From an uncultured Erysipelotrichaceae bacterium (GTDB lineage: Bacteria > Bacillota_I > Bacilli_A > Erysipelotrichales > Erysipelotrichaceae): a stretch of DNA of 10,753 nucleotides. Below, piece after piece: positions 1 through 4,964 of this stretch. The position numbers and the translations under genes were made by a program. Below the pieces are notes generated by a model. That model saw nothing but the letters and a program-made list of their open reading frames with translations, ran no database searches and had not been told where the DNA came from. Numbering within the stretch: the stretch's first letter is position 1; the number at the start of each line of letters is the position of its first letter. The stretch is from contig CAJKOS010000053.1 in assembly GCA_905201565.1 (NCBI GenBank), positions 1 through 10,753 of the forward strand. The letters run 5' to 3'.

Positions 1-3
1 GGG

Positions 4-24
4 CAACTGTCCAGTGGACAGTTG
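4..24. repeat. Perfect palindrome CAACTGTCCA-G-TGGACAGTTG
   Basis: Ten bases on each side of a single central G are exact reverse complements. An outer GGGCAA (1-6) can also pair with TTGCCC (29-34). The palindrome sits at the window edge, so its relation to an upstream gene or mobile element cannot be seen. It could be a transcriptional hairpin, a mobile-element end or coding sequence with a fortuitous palindrome (frame 3 reads ATVQWTVE). Confidence 0.5.
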
Positions 25-162
25 AGGCTTGCCCTGGGGTAGTTCATTTATCCCTAATAACGGTTCATCCCAACAGTGGTCGGGAACATCGTAATTATAT
101 GCATCTGAGGTTAGAAATTCCACATGACAATTAATGCGAAATGAAGGAAGAGCAAACAAAAA

Positions 163-196
163 CCCCACATGGGTGGGGCAGACACTAGATGTCTGC
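163..196. repeat. Two adjacent hairpins downstream of the edge ORF
   Basis: CCCCAC (163-168) pairs with GTGGGG (173-178) across a 4-nt loop. Immediately after it, GCAGACA (178-184) pairs with TGTCTGC (190-196) across a 5-nt loop. They follow the edge open frame by about 30 bp, so they could end its transcript. There is no clean U-tract after either stem, so this is not a textbook intrinsic terminator. Confidence 0.4.
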
Positions 197-304
197 TATT
201 ATTATAGTGATAAAAAACACTAAAACAAAAATGATTGTGTTTTTACATTTAACAACAAGAATACTAATAAAGAAAATATATTTTATTAAGAATTGTATCC
301 ATCA

Positions 305-335
305 TTCTTATTTGAATGATATTATCAAATAAGAA
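305..335 (+). promoter_or_regulatory. Perfect 11-bp inverted repeat touching the Shine-Dalgarno of the 349 gene
   Basis: TTCTTATTTGA (305-315) and TCAAATAAGAA (325-335) are exact reverse complements with a 9-nt spacer. The right arm runs into the Shine-Dalgarno (AAAGGG at 334-339) of the gene starting at 349. This suggests either a dimeric-repressor operator or an mRNA hairpin that limits ribosome access. Its AT-rich stem and its place between any upstream promoter and the start codon fit either reading. The in-frame ATG at 316 falls inside the loop of this element, which argues against it being the real start. Confidence 0.5.
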
Positions 336-348
336 AGGGTGCAGTGCT

Positions 349-1473
349 ATGGATGATAGTTTTGTGATTGTGATTGAAGATGGTTATAAAGTACTGGGTT
401 TGTCTTACTTTGAATTGTTTGTATATACCGATGATATGATCGAATTGGTGAATAAGGTAATTGATGCTTTTCCAAATGGTCCTATTCCACAAAATCACTA
501 TGAAAAATATGAGCTTGCAATTGATTTGTTGGAAGCAACTGGTGCAAGAATGCTGGAGTATGAGTTGAATAACTGGGAGAATATGGGTTTTGTTGATAAA
601 AACAAGAAACAGATTTCTAAGAGAAAAAGAACTGCTAAATCAGACTATGATTCACGACCATCCGGCTTGATTTATGTAACAAGAAGTCAGGTGAAGAATT
701 CTCAATATTACATTGGAACCGTTGTGTGGATTGATATTAGCATGCGGAAGATAGATCTGAATGTCAGGCTGGTAGATAAGGAAGAAATACAGAAGGAGAA
801 TGCATTGGACGAATATGCTGAGATATTTGATGACCCTGAATATCTTCCGCTATTAGATGTTACGGAAAGTGAGCTTCACACACTTTCTTTTGACAGATTT
901 AAAGTATTAGGAAATCAGATACTCAGTATAAGCAATGAATACTATTCCTATGCAAGACTCAAGGACGGAAAGTATATTTCCTTCTCCTATGATCATTGGA
1001 AATTGCCTTATATAAGAGAAGGCTTTGTAGAAGGATATATGCTGACGGCAATAGGTATGATGCTCTATGCAGAAAGTTCTGACGAATTTATCAAATTGAT
1101 GGCAACCAGAAGTAATAGATCTCACCGATTTGCCAGAAAGATGTATAGTGCTTATCAGGGTATGAGAATTGACTGTTTTGAGCTCATAAAAGTTTTGAAA
1201 GAATGCGGATGTGACGATGACCGTATAAAAGATGTTTTAGTGAATCATTTGGATATCGATAGATCATCTGCAGAATTGATGATAGAGAATGCGGATAAGC
1301 ACTCCAAAAAGATAGCTGCCAGTAAATACATATATGCAAGAAAAAAAGCACGAGAACTTATTGCACAAGGACTGACTGAACGTGAAGTAGTAAATATGGT
1401 ATCAGGCTTATTCAGAATACCATCTGATGAAGTGAAAGAAATGCTGGTGACACTGGATAGCTGTATATGCTAG
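349..1473 (+). CDS. Hypothetical protein with a C-terminal duplicated helical motif
   Basis: I do not recognise this 374-residue protein. The start at 349 (MDDSFVIV) is chosen because AAAGGG lies 9 nt upstream. The in-frame ATG at 316 has no ribosome site and sits in the loop of an inverted repeat. No signal peptide or membrane segment is apparent, so it is probably cytoplasmic. A basic KKQISKRKR stretch lies near residue 90. The C-terminal part carries two equal-length 34-residue segments (residues about 283-316 and 337-370). They share Leu at position 1, Gly at 5, hydrophobics at 11, 14 and 15, Ile at 21, Met plus an aliphatic at 29-30, and Asp at 34. They look like a duplicated small helical, possibly HTH-like, unit. 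The gene stands alone and is AT-rich (the line from 361 is 30% GC, against 50% around 3661-3720), consistent with accessory or transferred DNA. Function is unknown. Confidence 0.75.
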   Translation: MDDSFVIVIEDGYKVLGLSYFELFVYTDDMIELVNKVIDAFPNGPIPQNHYEKYELAIDLLEATGARMLEYELNNWENMGFVDKNKKQISKRKRTAKSDYDSRPSGLIYVTRSQVKNSQYYIGTVVWIDISMRKIDLNVRLVDKEEIQKENALDEYAEIFDDPEYLPLLDVTESELHTLSFDRFKVLGNQILSISNEYYSYARLKDGKYISFSYDHWKLPYIREGFVEGYMLTAIGMMLYAESSDEFIKLMATRSNRSHRFARKMYSAYQGMRIDCFELIKVLKECGCDDDRIKDVLVNHLDIDRSSAELMIENADKHSKKIAASKYIYARKKARELIAQGLTEREVVNMVSGLFRIPSDEVKEMLVTLDSCIC

Positions 1474-1620
1474 TGGAGCGGCGTGGAATATCCTTGCAGG
1501 AACTGATAAGTTATGAAACAAAGAAATCTGGATATTTCTACAAATGACTATGAAAGAGCATGGTTATTTGCATATGTGTTCACATAGAAAATACGCTTCA
1601 GGATATTGTTGTTGAAAGCA

Positions 1621-1796
1621 ACTCGGTTAAAAACTCGTCTAAAACTCGGATAACTCGGATAAACTTGGTTAAATGAATTCATCTACCAGCACTCCCGAAG
1701 ATCGTCTAAATAGCGCTTAAAATCGGGCAAATTTCTGTTATTGACTTGTCTAAACTCGTTTAAAAATTGGGTAAAACTCGTCTAAACTCGGTTAAA
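1621..1796. repeat. Array of about 13 degenerate 10-bp phased repeats (consensus near ACTCGKHTAA)
   Basis: Cluster 1 has units starting at 1621, 1633, 1644, 1653 and 1663 (ACTCGGTTAA, ACTCGTCTAA, ACTCGGATAA twice, ACTTGGTTAA). Weaker units start near 1701, 1711 and 1722. Cluster 2 has units at 1744, 1754, 1766, 1776 and 1786 (ACTTGTCTAA, ACTCGTTTAA, ATTGGGTAAA, ACTCGTCTAA, ACTCGGTTAA). The period is 9-12 bp, close to one helical turn, so the TAA runs recur on the same DNA face. Both clusters end in GGTTAAATG followed shortly by CATCT, which suggests that a whole block was duplicated. Options are protein-binding iterons, a bent-DNA element or a decayed repeat-rich coding tail. Confidence 0.6.
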
Positions 1797-1995
1797 TGCA
1801 TCTGGATATAGACGATCTTTTTGGATGGCAGAAGATAAAAAAGCCGTTACTGATCTCTGTTTCTGTGTGATAGTAATGACTTGTCTTGTAAATTATCTAT
1901 GTGCCAGATACATGTAATGTTGGCAGAGAGGTCCAAAACGATAGTAGTAGTTTGCCTTCCATGGTTTTGCTTTGTTACAAAAGTGGAGGATTGAA

Positions 1996-2031
1996 ATGAC
2001 CGTGGTGGTATTCTTATTTTGTGTTATCTGA
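1996..2031 (+). other. 11-codon ORF with strong Shine-Dalgarno, possible leader peptide
   Basis: GGAGG (1985-1989) lies 6 nt before an ATG that opens an 11-residue hydrophobic frame (MTVVVFLFCVI) ending at TGA 2029-2031. It lies just upstream of the dyad operators and about 180 bp before the DUF969 gene. It could be a regulatory leader peptide, the relic of a lost membrane-protein gene or chance. The ribosome site is its only support. Confidence 0.2.
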
Positions 2032-2036
2032 CTGAA

Positions 2037-2087
2037 TTATAAGTGATATTGCTTATAAACTGAGATTATAAGTGAATAAGCTTATAT
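2037..2087. promoter_or_regulatory. Tandem dyad operator upstream of the DUF969-DUF979-pcp operon
   Basis: Two 22-bp dyads lie in direct repeat, 29 bp apart. The first is TTATAAG-N8-CTTATAA (2037-2058) and the second TTATAAG-N8-CTTATAT (2066-2087). The four alternating half-sites start 15, 14 and 15 bp apart. Both spacers begin TGA. This is the pattern expected for a dimeric HTH regulator binding two sites cooperatively. The pair sits about 125 bp upstream of the ATG at 2212, so it most likely controls that operon. The regulator is not in the window and its family cannot be named. Confidence 0.55.
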
Positions 2088-2173
2088 TTCTGTACTGTTT
2101 TCATTTGGTTTTCAAGGGATGTTTGTATATTGGAAACAACCGTTTGCGATGAAATGCACATAATAATTGATTA

Positions 2174-2182
2174 TGGTAGAAT
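2174..2182 (+). promoter_or_regulatory. Candidate extended -10 promoter for the DUF969 operon
   Basis: TGG-TAGAAT matches an extended -10 (TGN plus a 5/6 match to TATAAT). It would start a transcript near 2189, about 23 nt before the ATG, with the AAAGGAG ribosome site in the leader. No good -35 is present at 17 bp, which is tolerated by extended -10 promoters. A start nearer the dyads cannot be excluded. Confidence 0.3.
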
Positions 2183-2211
2183 TCTGCTATAAAAGTGAAA
2201 GGAGATAGAAT

Positions 2212-2898
2212 ATGGGAAATGTATGGACACTGCTTGGTGTGCTGATTGTCATTGTCGGCTTTGTTTTGAAGTTTGATACATTGGCAACAGTTGTGGTCGC
2301 TGGTGTAGTGACTGGTCTGATTGGTGGTCTTACACCAATGGAAATCTTGAACACACTTGGTGAAGCATTTATCACCAACCGTACAGCAACACTCTTTGTA
2401 CTCACACTTCCGGTTATTGGTATGTGTGAACGTTATGGCCTGAGGGATAAGGCAACAGACTTTATCCGCAAGTTGAAGAATGCGACAACTGGTCGTGTTC
2501 TCTCCCTGTATCTTGTCATTCGTACAATCGCAGCAGCTTTCTCTTTGCGTATTGGTGGACATCCACAGTTTGTGCGTCCATTGATCAACCCGATGGCACA
2601 GGGTGCTGCAGAAGCACGTTATGGCAAAGTAGATGAAAAGACAGAAGACGATATCAAGGGGCTCTGTGCAGCTAATGAAAACTATGGTAACTTCTTTGCG
2701 CAGAACTGTTTCATGGGTGCTTCTGGTACACTTCTGATCGTTTCTACACTCACAGAACAGGGATACACTGTCAATGCATTGCAGATTGCAATGTGGTCCA
2801 TTCCAATTGCTGTATGTGCAGTAATTGTTGGTACATTGTTCAATTTGTTATTTGACCGTAACCTCAACAAATTATATGGAAAGGAGGCTCGTAAATAA
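2212..2898 (+). CDS. DUF969 family integral membrane protein
   Basis: This 228-residue hydrophobic protein matches the DUF969 family by its overall sequence and its fixed partnership with a DUF979 gene. Predicted membrane segments lie near residues 4-20, 24-40, 58-72, 98-112, 166-180 and 190-214. Conserved-looking soluble or pore motifs include the SLRIGGHPQFVRPLINPM region (111-128) and CAANENYGNFFAQN (152-165). No signal peptide is needed. An AAAGGAG ribosome site stands 8 nt before the ATG. The stop overlaps the next start by one base (TAATG), indicating translational coupling and probably a hetero-oligomer with the DUF979 protein. By inference from the neighbouring pcp gene it is half of a permease for pyroglutamate or pyroglutamyl peptides. 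The substrate is not proven by the sequence. Confidence 0.85.
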   Translation: MGNVWTLLGVLIVIVGFVLKFDTLATVVVAGVVTGLIGGLTPMEILNTLGEAFITNRTATLFVLTLPVIGMCERYGLRDKATDFIRKLKNATTGRVLSLYLVIRTIAAAFSLRIGGHPQFVRPLINPMAQGAAEARYGKVDEKTEDDIKGLCAANENYGNFFAQNCFMGASGTLLIVSTLTEQGYTVNALQIAMWSIPIAVCAVIVGTLFNLLFDRNLNKLYGKEARK

Positions 2899-3818
2899 TG
2901 TTAGCAACAGTTGTAGCTGAAATCTTTTATTGCATTATTGGTGTCATCTTCATTCTCACTGGTATCAAGGCATTAAAGGACAGTGACCTCAAAGAAAGAT
3001 ATTTCACAGCCTTCTTCTGGTTCATTCTGGCATTCACATTCATTGCCGGACCATATCTCCCTGCATGGGTGACAGGTATCTGCGTATTGCTGATGGCTGT
3101 GTGCACTGCTCTTGGCAAAGTCAAACAGAGCAAGTCTGATGTACCAGACGCAAAGACAACCCGTGCCAATGCTGACAGACTTGGTTACAAAGTACTTGTA
3201 CCAGCACTTGTTCTTGCTTTGGTAGCAGTACTTGTCGCAACACTCTGGACAGAAATCGGCGCAAACAACGCCATTGGTATTTCCGCAGTTGTTGCCCTTA
3301 TCGTGGCATTCCTCATCTTCCGTTGCAAAGGCTCTTATGCTATTAAAGATGGCACAAGACTCATGGACAATGTCGGTGCAGTCGGTATCCTTCCACAGGT
3401 ACTTGCTGCCCTTGGTTCACTGTTTACCGCAGCAGGTGTAGGTACTGTCATTTCTGGTGCTGTCACCATGGTCGTGCCAGAAGGCAACCACCTCATTGCT
3501 GTAGCTGTTTACTGCATCGGTATGGCAGTATTTACAATGATCATGGGTAACGGTTTTGCTGCATTCTCTGTTATTACCGTTGGTGTAGGTATTCCATTCC
3601 TCATCGCTCAGGGTGCTGACCCTGTAGTTGTTGGTGCTATGGGTCTTACAGCTGGCTATTGTGGAACACTCATGACACCGATGGCAGCGAACTTTAACAT
3701 CATGCCTGCAGCGCTATTAGAAACAAAGAACAAATATGCTATTATCAAATCACAGGTACCAGTCGCAGCAACAATGCTCGTACTGCACATCATCCTGATG
3801 TATTTGCTGGCATTCTAA
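2898..3818 (+). CDS. DUF979 family integral membrane protein
   Basis: This polytopic protein of 306 residues carries about eight or more hydrophobic segments (near 2-22, 34-54, 57-73, 98-116, 124-141, 164-188, 197-216, 218-236, 241-256 and 287-305). A gap after the third segment is charged (74-97). Two glycine- and polar-rich stretches, around MGNGFAAFS (216-224) and [18 protein letters not shown] (253-270), resemble the broken-helix hairpins of ion-coupled transporters of the arsenite/citrate type. That resemblance is by eye only. The start overlaps the DUF969 stop (TAATG), with AAGGAGG 10 nt upstream inside the end of DUF969. The stop leads directly into the ribosome site of pcp. It probably forms a two-subunit transporter with the DUF969 protein. 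Confidence 0.85.
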   Translation: MLATVVAEIFYCIIGVIFILTGIKALKDSDLKERYFTAFFWFILAFTFIAGPYLPAWVTGICVLLMAVCTALGKVKQSKSDVPDAKTTRANADRLGYKVLVPALVLALVAVLVATLWTEIGANNAIGISAVVALIVAFLIFRCKGSYAIKDGTRLMDNVGAVGILPQVLAALGSLFTAAGVGTVISGAVTMVVPEGNHLIAVAVYCIGMAVFTMIMGNGFAAFSVITVGVGIPFLIAQGADPVVVGAMGLTAGYCGTLMTPMAANFNIMPAALLETKNKYAIIKSQVPVAATMLVLHIILMYLLAF

Positions 3819-3828
3819 GGAGGTTTGC

Positions 3829-4470
3829 ATGAAAGTATTATTAACAGCTTTTGATCCATTTGGTGGAGACACAGTCAACCCTGCTAACGAAGCAGTCAAA
3901 CGTGTCAGTAACAATGTCAACGGTGTAGAAGTCGTCAAGGTAGAAGTACCTACCGTCTTCCATAAGTCCATTGACGTTGTCGCAAAGGCAATTGAAGAAG
4001 AAAAACCAGATGCAGTTTTCTGCATTGGACAGGCAGGTGGAAGAGCAGAACTCACACCGGAAAGAGTTGCCATCAACATCGATGATGCCCGCATTGCGGA
4101 CAACGAAGGCAACCAGCCAATTGATGTCAAGGTATTCGAAGATGGTGAGCCAGCTTACTTTGCAACACTGCCAATCAAGGCAATGGTCGCAGCCATCCGC
4201 AATGCCGGCATCCCTTCCAGTGTATCCAACACAGCCGGAACATTTGTCTGCAACCATCTGATGTATGGTGTCCTCTATACACTGGCAAAGAAATATCCGG
4301 GTGTCCGTGGTGGCTTCATGCATGTGCCATTCATTCCAGAACAGGTAATCACACGTGCAAACACACCAAGTATGGCACTCTCTGATATTGTCAAAGGTAT
4401 TGAAGCAGCTATCACAGCAATTGCAGAAAACGACAAGGATATCAGTACTGCTGAAGGCAGAACACACTAA
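3829..4470 (+). CDS. pcp: Pyroglutamyl-peptidase I (peptidase family C15)
   Basis: This cytoplasmic cysteine peptidase removes N-terminal pyroglutamate (5-oxoproline) from peptides. Its 213 residues match the usual family length. The N-terminus has the family motif [10 protein letters not shown] (4-13) and NPA (17-19). The catalytic triad is visible: Glu78 in the TPERVAIN motif, Cys141 in NTAGTFVCN and His165 in FMHVPF. An AGGAGG lies 5 nt before the ATG and directly after the stop of the DUF979 gene, so the three genes form one operon. The pairing suggests import of pyroglutamyl peptides followed by intracellular trimming, or export or uptake of the released 5-oxoproline. No 5-oxoprolinase gene is in the window. 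A terminator for the transcript is not seen before the antitoxin RNA terminator at 4588-4631, so read-through into that RNA is possible. Confidence 0.96.
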   Translation: MKVLLTAFDPFGGDTVNPANEAVKRVSNNVNGVEVVKVEVPTVFHKSIDVVAKAIEEEKPDAVFCIGQAGGRAELTPERVAINIDDARIADNEGNQPIDVKVFEDGEPAYFATLPIKAMVAAIRNAGIPSSVSNTAGTFVCNHLMYGVLYTLAKKYPGVRGGFMHVPFIPEQVITRANTPSMALSDIVKGIEAAITAIAENDKDISTAEGRTH

Positions 4471-4504
4471 ATGGTATAGCTGATAACAAGTGAATTATCG
4501 TCTC

Positions 4505-4533
4505 TTGAAGAAGCATAAATCAATAGCTATACT
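4505..4533 (+). promoter_or_regulatory. Sigma-A promoter of the antitoxin-like RNA
   Basis: TTGAAG (4505-4510), a 17-bp spacer and TATACT (4528-4533) give a near-consensus promoter pointing rightwards, with a start expected near 4540. No ORF with a ribosome site lies downstream, so the product is probably a short untranslated RNA. The -10 lies inside an inverted repeat (GTATAGCT at 4474-4481 with AGCTATAC at 4525-4532). Confidence 0.65.
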
Positions 4534-4539
4534 ATAAAT

Positions 4540-4632
4540 GAACAAAGAGCAACCGCCCACAAAGTGGTTGACCTTGATAGAGTAGAGAAACCACTCAATC
4601 AACCAGCCAAGTATCGAGAGTGGTTTTTCTTA
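4540..4632 (+). ncRNA. Antitoxin-like small RNA convergent with the holin-like toxin mRNA
   Basis: A 90-95 nt RNA is predicted from the start near 4540 to the terminator U-run at 4624-4631. It contains a first hairpin (CAACC 4550-4554 with GGTTG 4566-4570, or the alternative CCAC-AAA-GTGG at 4557-4567) and a terminator hairpin (4588-4626). It runs tail-to-tail with the toxin gene, whose stop is at 4644. It would be fully complementary to the 3' untranslated part of a toxin mRNA that extends past 4632. This is the arrangement known for txpA/RatA and bsrG/SR4 in Bacillus. No protein is likely: the GTG-started frame at 4564 has no ribosome site and crosses the terminator. Confidence 0.6.
4588..4631 (+). 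terminator. Intrinsic terminator of the small RNA (and possibly of the pcp operon)
   Basis: AAACCACTC (4588-4596) pairs with GAGTGGTTT (4618-4626) across a 21-nt loop, extendable by two pairs including one G-U. A run of Us interrupted by one C follows (4624-4631). Read on the minus strand the stem is followed by CTCT, so termination of the toxin transcript here would be weaker. Confidence 0.65.
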
Positions 4633-4643
4633 TGTCTATGTCA

Positions 4644-4742
4644 TTATTCACATCCGCAAAATTTGAGGATAAATGTAAGTAATGAAAGGAGAAACATGGC
4701 GAATGCCATGAGATCCTTGAAATCAAAAGATTTCTTATCCAT
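4644..4742 (-). CDS. Holin-like small membrane toxin, type I toxin-antitoxin (TxpA/BsrG-like)
   Basis: This 32-residue peptide has a charged N-terminus (MDKKSFDFKD) and one hydrophobic helix of about 18 residues (LMAFAMFLLSLLTFILKF, 11-28). It ends CGCE. The length, the F..LMAF.MFLLSLLTFI pattern and the polar head match the putative holin-like toxin family. Those peptides insert in the cell membrane and depolarise it when overproduced. The ribosome site is excellent (GGAGGTGA, with 8 nt between GGAGG and the ATG). A consensus promoter lies upstream (4813-4841), and a 9-bp leader hairpin covers the ribosome site. A convergent small RNA lies just past the stop. The C-terminal Cys-Gly-Cys is unusual compared with the lysine-rich tails I associate with the family. 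On the other strand a 52-codon frame from 4696 overlaps it, but all the transcription signals support the minus-strand reading. Confidence 0.8.
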   Translation of the reverse strand: MDKKSFDFKDLMAFAMFLLSLLTFILKFCGCE

Positions 4743-4749
4743 AAGTCTC

Positions 4750-4781
4750 ACCTCCATTCTGCTTTTGCACAAAATGAAGGC
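4750..4781 (-). promoter_or_regulatory. Leader hairpin sequestering the toxin Shine-Dalgarno
   Basis: In the toxin mRNA GCCUUCAUU (4781-4773) can pair over 9 bp, with two G-U pairs, with AAUGGAGGU (4758-4750). The 14-nt loop contains UUG-UG-CAA. The right arm contains the GGAGG of the toxin ribosome site, which would be buried. Sequestration of the ribosome site is a known trait of type I toxin mRNAs. Confidence 0.6.
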
Positions 4782-4812
4782 CAACCACCCTGTAACACGA
4801 TTGCTCACAGGT

Positions 4813-4841
4813 AGTATAGTGATTGAAACTTTTCATTTCAA
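4813..4841 (-). promoter_or_regulatory. Sigma-A promoter of the toxin mRNA
   Basis: Read on the minus strand, TTGAAA (4841-4836), a 17-bp spacer and TATACT (4818-4813) form a near-consensus promoter. Transcription should start near 4806, giving a leader of about 63 nt before the toxin ATG. The -35 hexamer is part of TTGAAA-N7-TTTCAA, a dyad that might also bind a regulator. Confidence 0.7.
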
Positions 4842-4919
4842 TATAATCAAATAGAATAACAAGATATATTGATGAGATGTGATGGTTTCTGGAAACATCT
4901 TGCATGACATCTTTGAAAG

Positions 4920-4960
4920 CAGAAATGGTGAGCAGTTATGAACTGTTCACCATTTTTCTG
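4920..4960. terminator. Bidirectional terminator-like hairpin at the 3' end of the minus-strand operon
   Basis: AAATGGTGAGCAGTT (4923-4937) pairs with AACTGTTCACCATTT (4941-4955) across ATG, with one G-U on the plus strand. CAG (4920-4922) and CTG (4958-4960) extend the stem past a small bulge. It lies a few bases beyond the stop at 4965, as expected for the end of the minus-strand operon. The plus-strand tail is TTTTTC (4953-4958). The minus-strand tail (CTGCTTTC) is less U-rich. Confidence 0.7.
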
Positions 4961-4964
4961 TATG

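Larger units (their letters stand above)
1..348. other. Left-edge non-coding region with an open frame running in from outside
   Basis: No complete gene is visible. A plus-strand frame is open from the window edge (first codon at 3) to a TAA at 132-134, giving 43 codons that begin ATVQWTVE. It could be the C-terminus of an upstream gene or chance. I do not recognise it, and 43 open codons are not strong evidence. Downstream lie two adjacent hairpins (163-196), a weak A5CAC/GTGT5 inverted repeat (213-220 with 237-244), a 12-bp AT palindrome (273-284) and the 11-bp inverted repeat described separately. I could not find a convincing sigma-A promoter for the gene at 349. The best candidate is TTTACA at 242-247, 17 bp before a poor -10 at 265-270. 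Confidence 0.35.
1474..2211. other. 738-bp intergenic region with repeats and operators, no convincing gene
   Basis: No ORF of credible length is present. The stretch contains a TATGTG-TT-CACATA palindrome (1573-1586), the phased repeat array (1621-1796), an inverted pair AGATCGTCTA/TAGACGATCT (1699-1708 and 1809-1818, the right arm followed by Ts) and the tandem dyads (2037-2087). Short frames exist. One has 24 codons from ATG 1513 with a marginal Shine-Dalgarno. Another has 11 codons at 1996-2031 behind a strong GGAGG. A frame at 1560-1676 (ending in NSVKNSSK-like repeats) runs through the first repeat cluster and could be a decayed gene tail. None can be assigned. Confidence 0.5.

Noticed and set aside
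316..348. ATG at 316 as the start of the hypothetical gene
   Set aside because: It has no Shine-Dalgarno and lies in the loop of an 11-bp inverted repeat. The ATG at 349 has AAAGGG at 9 nt.
1621..1796. CRISPR array
   Set aside because: Units are about 10 bp, degenerate and contiguous, with no 25-40 bp repeats or unique spacers and no cas genes nearby.
2101..2562. Minus-strand open frame (153 codons) over the DUF969 promoter and 5' half
   Set aside because: Its composition is Cys/Thr/Asn/Gln-rich as expected of an antisense shadow. It covers the operon leader and has no start signals.
3841..4467. Minus-strand open frame (208 codons) opposite pcp
   Set aside because: It mirrors the reading frame of a verified pyroglutamyl-peptidase and has no ribosome site or family features.
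4564..4854. Plus-strand 96-codon frame in the pcp-SDR gap, with an inner ATG at 4696 behind GGAG
   Set aside because: It starts at GTG without a ribosome site and crosses an intrinsic terminator. It is antisense to the 32-residue toxin, whose promoter, ribosome site and family likeness are much stronger.
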